64,000 nucleotides of DNA from assembly GCA_021827985.1 (NCBI GenBank), contig JAKATL010000010.1, positions 1 to 64,000 of the forward strand, given 5' to 3'. The DNA is from a bacterium (GTDB taxonomy: Bacteria > Chloroflexota > Dormibacteria > Aeolococcales > Bog-877). The notes beneath the pieces are model-generated. The model did not search any database and was not told the origin of the DNA. It worked only from the letters and a program-made list of their open reading frames with translations. Of the stretch, positions 61,410 through 64,000 are shown piece by piece. How positions within the stretch are numbered: position 1 is the stretch's first letter; every line of letters begins with the position of its first letter. Position numbers and translations under genes: made by a program.

Positions 61410-62846
61410 ATGCGAGACATCTCGGAAGCCGGGCCCCGGACCGCCTTTCCCACCGAGGCCGGCCAGGCCCCGGCGGGCGTCTCGCCGTACCGGATCCAGC
61501 GAACCCTACGCCTGCGCAACCAGAACCGCCCGGGGGTGCTGGGGGAGGTGGCGACGGCCATCGGTTCGGTGGGCGGGAACCTGGGTGACATCCGCACCGT
61601 GGAGCGGGGTTCGCTCCACAAGGTGCGCGACATCGACGTCAGCACCACCGACCTGGTGATGCTGGAGGCGGTGCTGGCCGCGGTCCGGGCCCTGCCCCAC
61701 ACCGAGCTGCTGGACGTCCGGGATGAGGTTCTGCGCGTCCATCTGGGGGGCAAGCTCAAGGTGAGCCCACGCTACCCGGTGCGCAGCGTGACCGACCTGC
61801 GCCACGTGTACACCCCGGGGGTGGCCGAGGTGTGCCGGCTGATCCAGGCCGACCCCGCTGTGGCCGACCGCTACACCGGGATCGCCAACGCCGTGGCGGT
61901 GGTGACGGACGGTACCGCCGTGCTGGGGCTGGGCAACATCGGGCCGGTGGCGGGCATGCCTGTGATCGAGGGCAAGTGCGCCCTCATGGCCCAGATGGTG
62001 GCCATCGACGCCTACCCGCTGCTGGTCGAGCCGGGGCCGCCGGGGGAGATCGTGGCGGCGCTGTCCCGGCTCGCGCCCTCCTTCGGCGCCATCCAGCTGG
62101 AGGACTTCGCCGCCCCCCACTGCTTCGAAATCACCCCCCAGCTGCAGGACCGGGTCTCCATTCCCGTCATGCACGACGACCAGCACGGGACGGCCACCGT
62201 GGTGCTGGCCGCGGTGCTGCGAGCAGCCGAGCTCACCGGCAGGAAGGTGGCCGACCTCACGGCTGGGGTGGTGGGCTTGGGGGCCGCCGGCTCGGCCATC
62301 GCTCAGCTGCTGATGCACCATCAGGGACGGCCGGTGTACGGCACCGGAAGGACCCCGGACTCGATCCAGCGGCTGGAGGCCGGGGGCGGGATCGCCGTTG
62401 AGCTGGACGAGCTCCTGCGTCGCAGTGACCTGGTCATTGCCGCCACCGCCCAACCGGGGCTGATCCGGCCCGAGCAGGTCCGACCCGGGCAGATCATCTT
62501 CGCCATCTCGAACCCCCTGCCGGAGATCGAGCCGGAGGCGGCCATGGATGCCGGGGCGGCGCTCGCCGTGGACGGCTCGGTCGTCAACAACCTGCTGGGC
62601 TTCCCCGGACTTTTCCGGGGTGCCTTGGACACCCGCGCCCGGCGGTTCAACACCGAGATGTACCTGGCTGCGGCCCTGGCGATCTCGGCGAGGGCCGAGC
62701 ACGACGAGGTGGTGCCGGACTCGCTGGACCCCGCCGTCCACCGGGCGGTGGCGCGGGCGGTGGCCCGGGCCGCTGTGGCGACCGGCGTCGCCAGGGTGGA
62801 GCCGTCCCCGGAGTACTTCGAGGACTGGACTCCCCAAGTGGGGTGA
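61410..62846 (+). CDS. NAD(P)-dependent malic enzyme with N-terminal ACT domain
   Basis: 478 residues. An ACT domain (about 30-100; LRLRNQNRPGVLGEVATAIG) precedes a malic-enzyme domain with VYTPGVAEVCRLI, TDGTAVLGLGNIGPVAGMPVIEGKC and IPVMHDDQHGTATVVLA, then an NAD-binding VVGLGAAGSAIA. It decarboxylates malate to pyruvate; the ACT domain suggests allosteric control by an amino acid. ATG at 61410 with AGGAGGT upstream. Confidence 0.94.
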   Translation: MRDISEAGPRTAFPTEAGQAPAGVSPYRIQRTLRLRNQNRPGVLGEVATAIGSVGGNLGDIRTVERGSLHKVRDIDVSTTDLVMLEAVLAAVRALPHTELLDVRDEVLRVHLGGKLKVSPRYPVRSVTDLRHVYTPGVAEVCRLIQADPAVADRYTGIANAVAVVTDGTAVLGLGNIGPVAGMPVIEGKCALMAQMVAIDAYPLLVEPGPPGEIVAALSRLAPSFGAIQLEDFAAPHCFEITPQLQDRVSIPVMHDDQHGTATVVLAAVLRAAELTGRKVADLTAGVVGLGAAGSAIAQLLMHHQGRPVYGTGRTPDSIQRLEAGGGIAVELDELLRRSDLVIAATAQPGLIRPEQVRPGQIIFAISNPLPEIEPEAAMDAGAALAVDGSVVNNLLGFPGLFRGALDTRARRFNTEMYLAAALAISARAEHDEVVPDSLDPAVHRAVARAVARAAVATGVARVEPSPEYFEDWTPQVG

Positions 62847-62860
62847 GCGGCGTTGCGCCG

Positions 62861-62866
62861 TACGAT
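62861..62866 (+). promoter_or_regulatory. leaderless -10 element (TACGAT)
   Basis: TACGAT is followed by GGCAGC (6 nt) and the GTG of the GNAT gene. Confidence 0.5.
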
Positions 62867-62872
62867 GGCAGC

Positions 62873-63337
62873 GTGGAGATCGCGGCCCTGGCGGATTCCG
62901 AGCTCGACTCGATTCGCCCACTTCTGATCGAGCTGCTCGCCCAGGACGCCGCCCCCACGCCCACTTTGGGCCTGCGCCACCGCCTCGACGCCACCCTGCC
63001 CCGCACCCGGGCCACCTTCATGGGCGAAAACCACGTCTTCGCCGCCCGCAGCTCGGGCGCAGTCCTGGGGTTCTGCTGGTGCGTTCTCTTCGACCCTGGG
63101 ACCGGGCTCGAGGGCGAGGTCGCAGAGCTCTTCGTGCGCCCGGACGCTCGGGGCCAGGGGCTGGCCACCAGGCTGTTGCGGGAGGCCACCCGACTCTTTC
63201 GCGACCGGCGGGTGACCTTCGCCAGCGTCTGGACGGACCACGACAATCGGCCGGCGGTCAGCGCCTACCTAGAGGCTGGATTCTCACCAACCCGGCAGCT
63301 CGTGCTCACCTGGGATCCGGACCATGGACGGGGCTGA
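62873..63337 (+). CDS. GNAT-family N-acetyltransferase
   Basis: 154 residues. The acetyl-CoA binding motif is ELFVRPDARGQGLATRLLREATRLF; FAARSSGAVLGFCWCVLF precedes it and VSAYLEAGFSPTRQ follows. The acyl acceptor is unknown. The GTG at 62873 has a leaderless -10 element; an ATG/GTG 30 bp upstream is unneeded for homology. Confidence 0.88.
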   Translation: MEIAALADSELDSIRPLLIELLAQDAAPTPTLGLRHRLDATLPRTRATFMGENHVFAARSSGAVLGFCWCVLFDPGTGLEGEVAELFVRPDARGQGLATRLLREATRLFRDRRVTFASVWTDHDNRPAVSAYLEAGFSPTRQLVLTWDPDHGRG

Positions 63338-64000
63338 TCCCTCCCCGTCGGCAAGGGCGGATCGCACCTCCACCCGCGGACTGCTGGCGGTGGCGGCGGT
63401 GGCGGCGGCGGTCGGTGTCGCCGTCGGTGGGGGGGTTGCCTTCTTGGCCTACCGGCAGCTCTCGTCCACTCCCAGCGCGCCCGTGGTTAACCCTGGGGGG
63501 GGCGGCGGCTCCACCCAAGGCACCTCGCTCAGTTCGGTGGTGGCGGCCGTGGCCCCGTCAGTGATCCAGGTGATCCGGGAGCATGGCTCCGCAGCTCCCA
63601 CTCCCGCCAGCGTCTCAGACGGGTTCGTGGCCACCTCCACCGGGCTGGTGGTCACCAGCGAGGCGGCGGTGGCCGGGGCTTCGGGGGTGGAGGTGGTCCT
63701 GGCCAGCGGGGAGGTGCTGCCGGCCACCATCGCCAGCTCCGATCCTCACACCGGCATCGTCCTCCTGCAGGTGAGTTCCAGCTCACTTCCTCCGGCGTTG
63801 GGCTTCGCTGCCAACCCCGCTTTGGGGTCGACAGCCATCGCCGTCTCCGCCTCTCTGGGAGGCTCGGTCAGCGTGGACGTGGGCACCATCTCCGAGTTGG
63901 GGATCACGGCTTCCGTCTCCGACCCCACCGCCTCCGGGGGCAGTGTCACCTGGGACGGAATGATGCGCACCGATGTCCCCGAGCCTCCGGGGAGCTCGGG
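63324..64000 (+). CDS. S1C/HtrA-like protein lacking catalytic residues (partial)
   Basis: The frame is open to the window edge. After a cytoplasmic N-terminus and one transmembrane helix (about 18-42) and a Gly/Ser linker, a trypsin-like domain starts (SSVVAAVAPSVIQVIR). Where active HtrA proteins have TN-x-HV this one reads VTSEAAV, and the DLAV aspartate position reads THTGIVLL-like sequence (DPHTGIVLL), so both His and Asp are missing. It appears to be a pseudo-protease, perhaps regulatory or a scaffold. The Ser region and any PDZ domain are beyond the window. Confidence 0.75.
   Translation, partial: MDGADPSPSARADRTSTRGLLAVAAVAAAVGVAVGGGVAFLAYRQLSSTPSAPVVNPGGGGGSTQGTSLSSVVAAVAPSVIQVIREHGSAAPTPASVSDGFVATSTGLVVTSEAAVAGASGVEVVLASGEVLPATIASSDPHTGIVLLQVSSSSLPPALGFAANPALGSTAIAVSASLGGSVSVDVGTISELGITASVSDPTASGGSVTWDGMMRTDVPEPPGSS

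Noticed and set aside
1-64000. CRISPR array or rRNA genes
   Set aside because: No regularly spaced short repeats and no rRNA-like sequence were seen on reading the window.

Overview
The window is about 64 kb of high-GC bacterial chromosome with short intergenic gaps, many 1-4 base stop/start overlaps and frequent GTG/TTG starts. The gene content points to an actinobacteria-like or Dormibacterota/Chloroflexota-type aerobe: coenzyme F420 biosynthesis (cofD-cofC-cofE), an F420-type LLM oxidoreductase, ThyX, a HemQ/chlorite-dismutase-family protein, a DosS/DosR-like sensor pair, a fused MoaD-MoaE, a CysA/SseA-type sulfurtransferase and many apparently leaderless promoters. The lineage is inferred; no rRNA gene or other phylogenetic marker is present to settle it.

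Left part (0.4-16.8 kb). A minus-strand group metG / ccdA / J-domain protein; a GT4 glycosyltransferase; an EAL response regulator followed by a CHASE3-type hybrid histidine kinase; nfuA divergent from an ATP-grasp protein; an ArdC/ImmA-like zincin; then a redox/hypoxia-type signalling block: a GAF-GAF histidine kinase with the DosS heme-pocket signature, a NarL-type regulator, a kinase-like protein lacking the phospho-histidine, and a universal stress protein. Two small membrane proteins follow.

Fatty-acid block (16.8-26.3 kb). A tightly packed minus-strand operon encodes a complete beta-oxidation-like cycle: acyl-CoA ligase, two adjacent acyl-CoA dehydrogenases, MaoC hydratase, two SDRs and a thiolase, with a PucR-type regulator inside it. 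An LLM oxidoreductase diverges from it across an intergenic region carrying TGTGCA repeats.

Accessory, decaying region (about 27.9-41.8 kb). After a DEAD-box helicase come a GrpB-family gene, a VOC gene split by a 164-bp MITE-like element, a second copy of that element in the opposite orientation (each with its own 5-bp target duplication), a VapBC-type toxin-antitoxin pair, a wrecked sthA transhydrogenase plus a duplicated fragment of its 3' end, remnants of two transposases, two exported/membrane proteins, an intact IS1380-family transposase, and a YhaN/YhaO (Rad50/Mre11-like) gene pair. The pair is bracketed by direct repeats that include the 3' end of an intact tRNA-Phe, as expected for a tRNA-targeted element.

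Right part (42-64 kb). Housekeeping and metabolism: a GT51 transglycosylase, cold-shock protein, thioredoxin-TPR protein, two A-type Fe-S carriers, a MOSC protein, M20 amidohydrolase, HemQ-like protein, ThyX, a molybdopterin oxidoreductase, F420 genes, MoaD-MoaE, a Wzm/Wzt polysaccharide exporter with a GT2 and GtrA protein, a FabG-like gene interrupted by one amber codon, an HtrA lipoprotein, a rhodanese, an ACT-domain malic enzyme, a GNAT acetyltransferase, and at the edge an HtrA-like protein that has lost catalytic residues.
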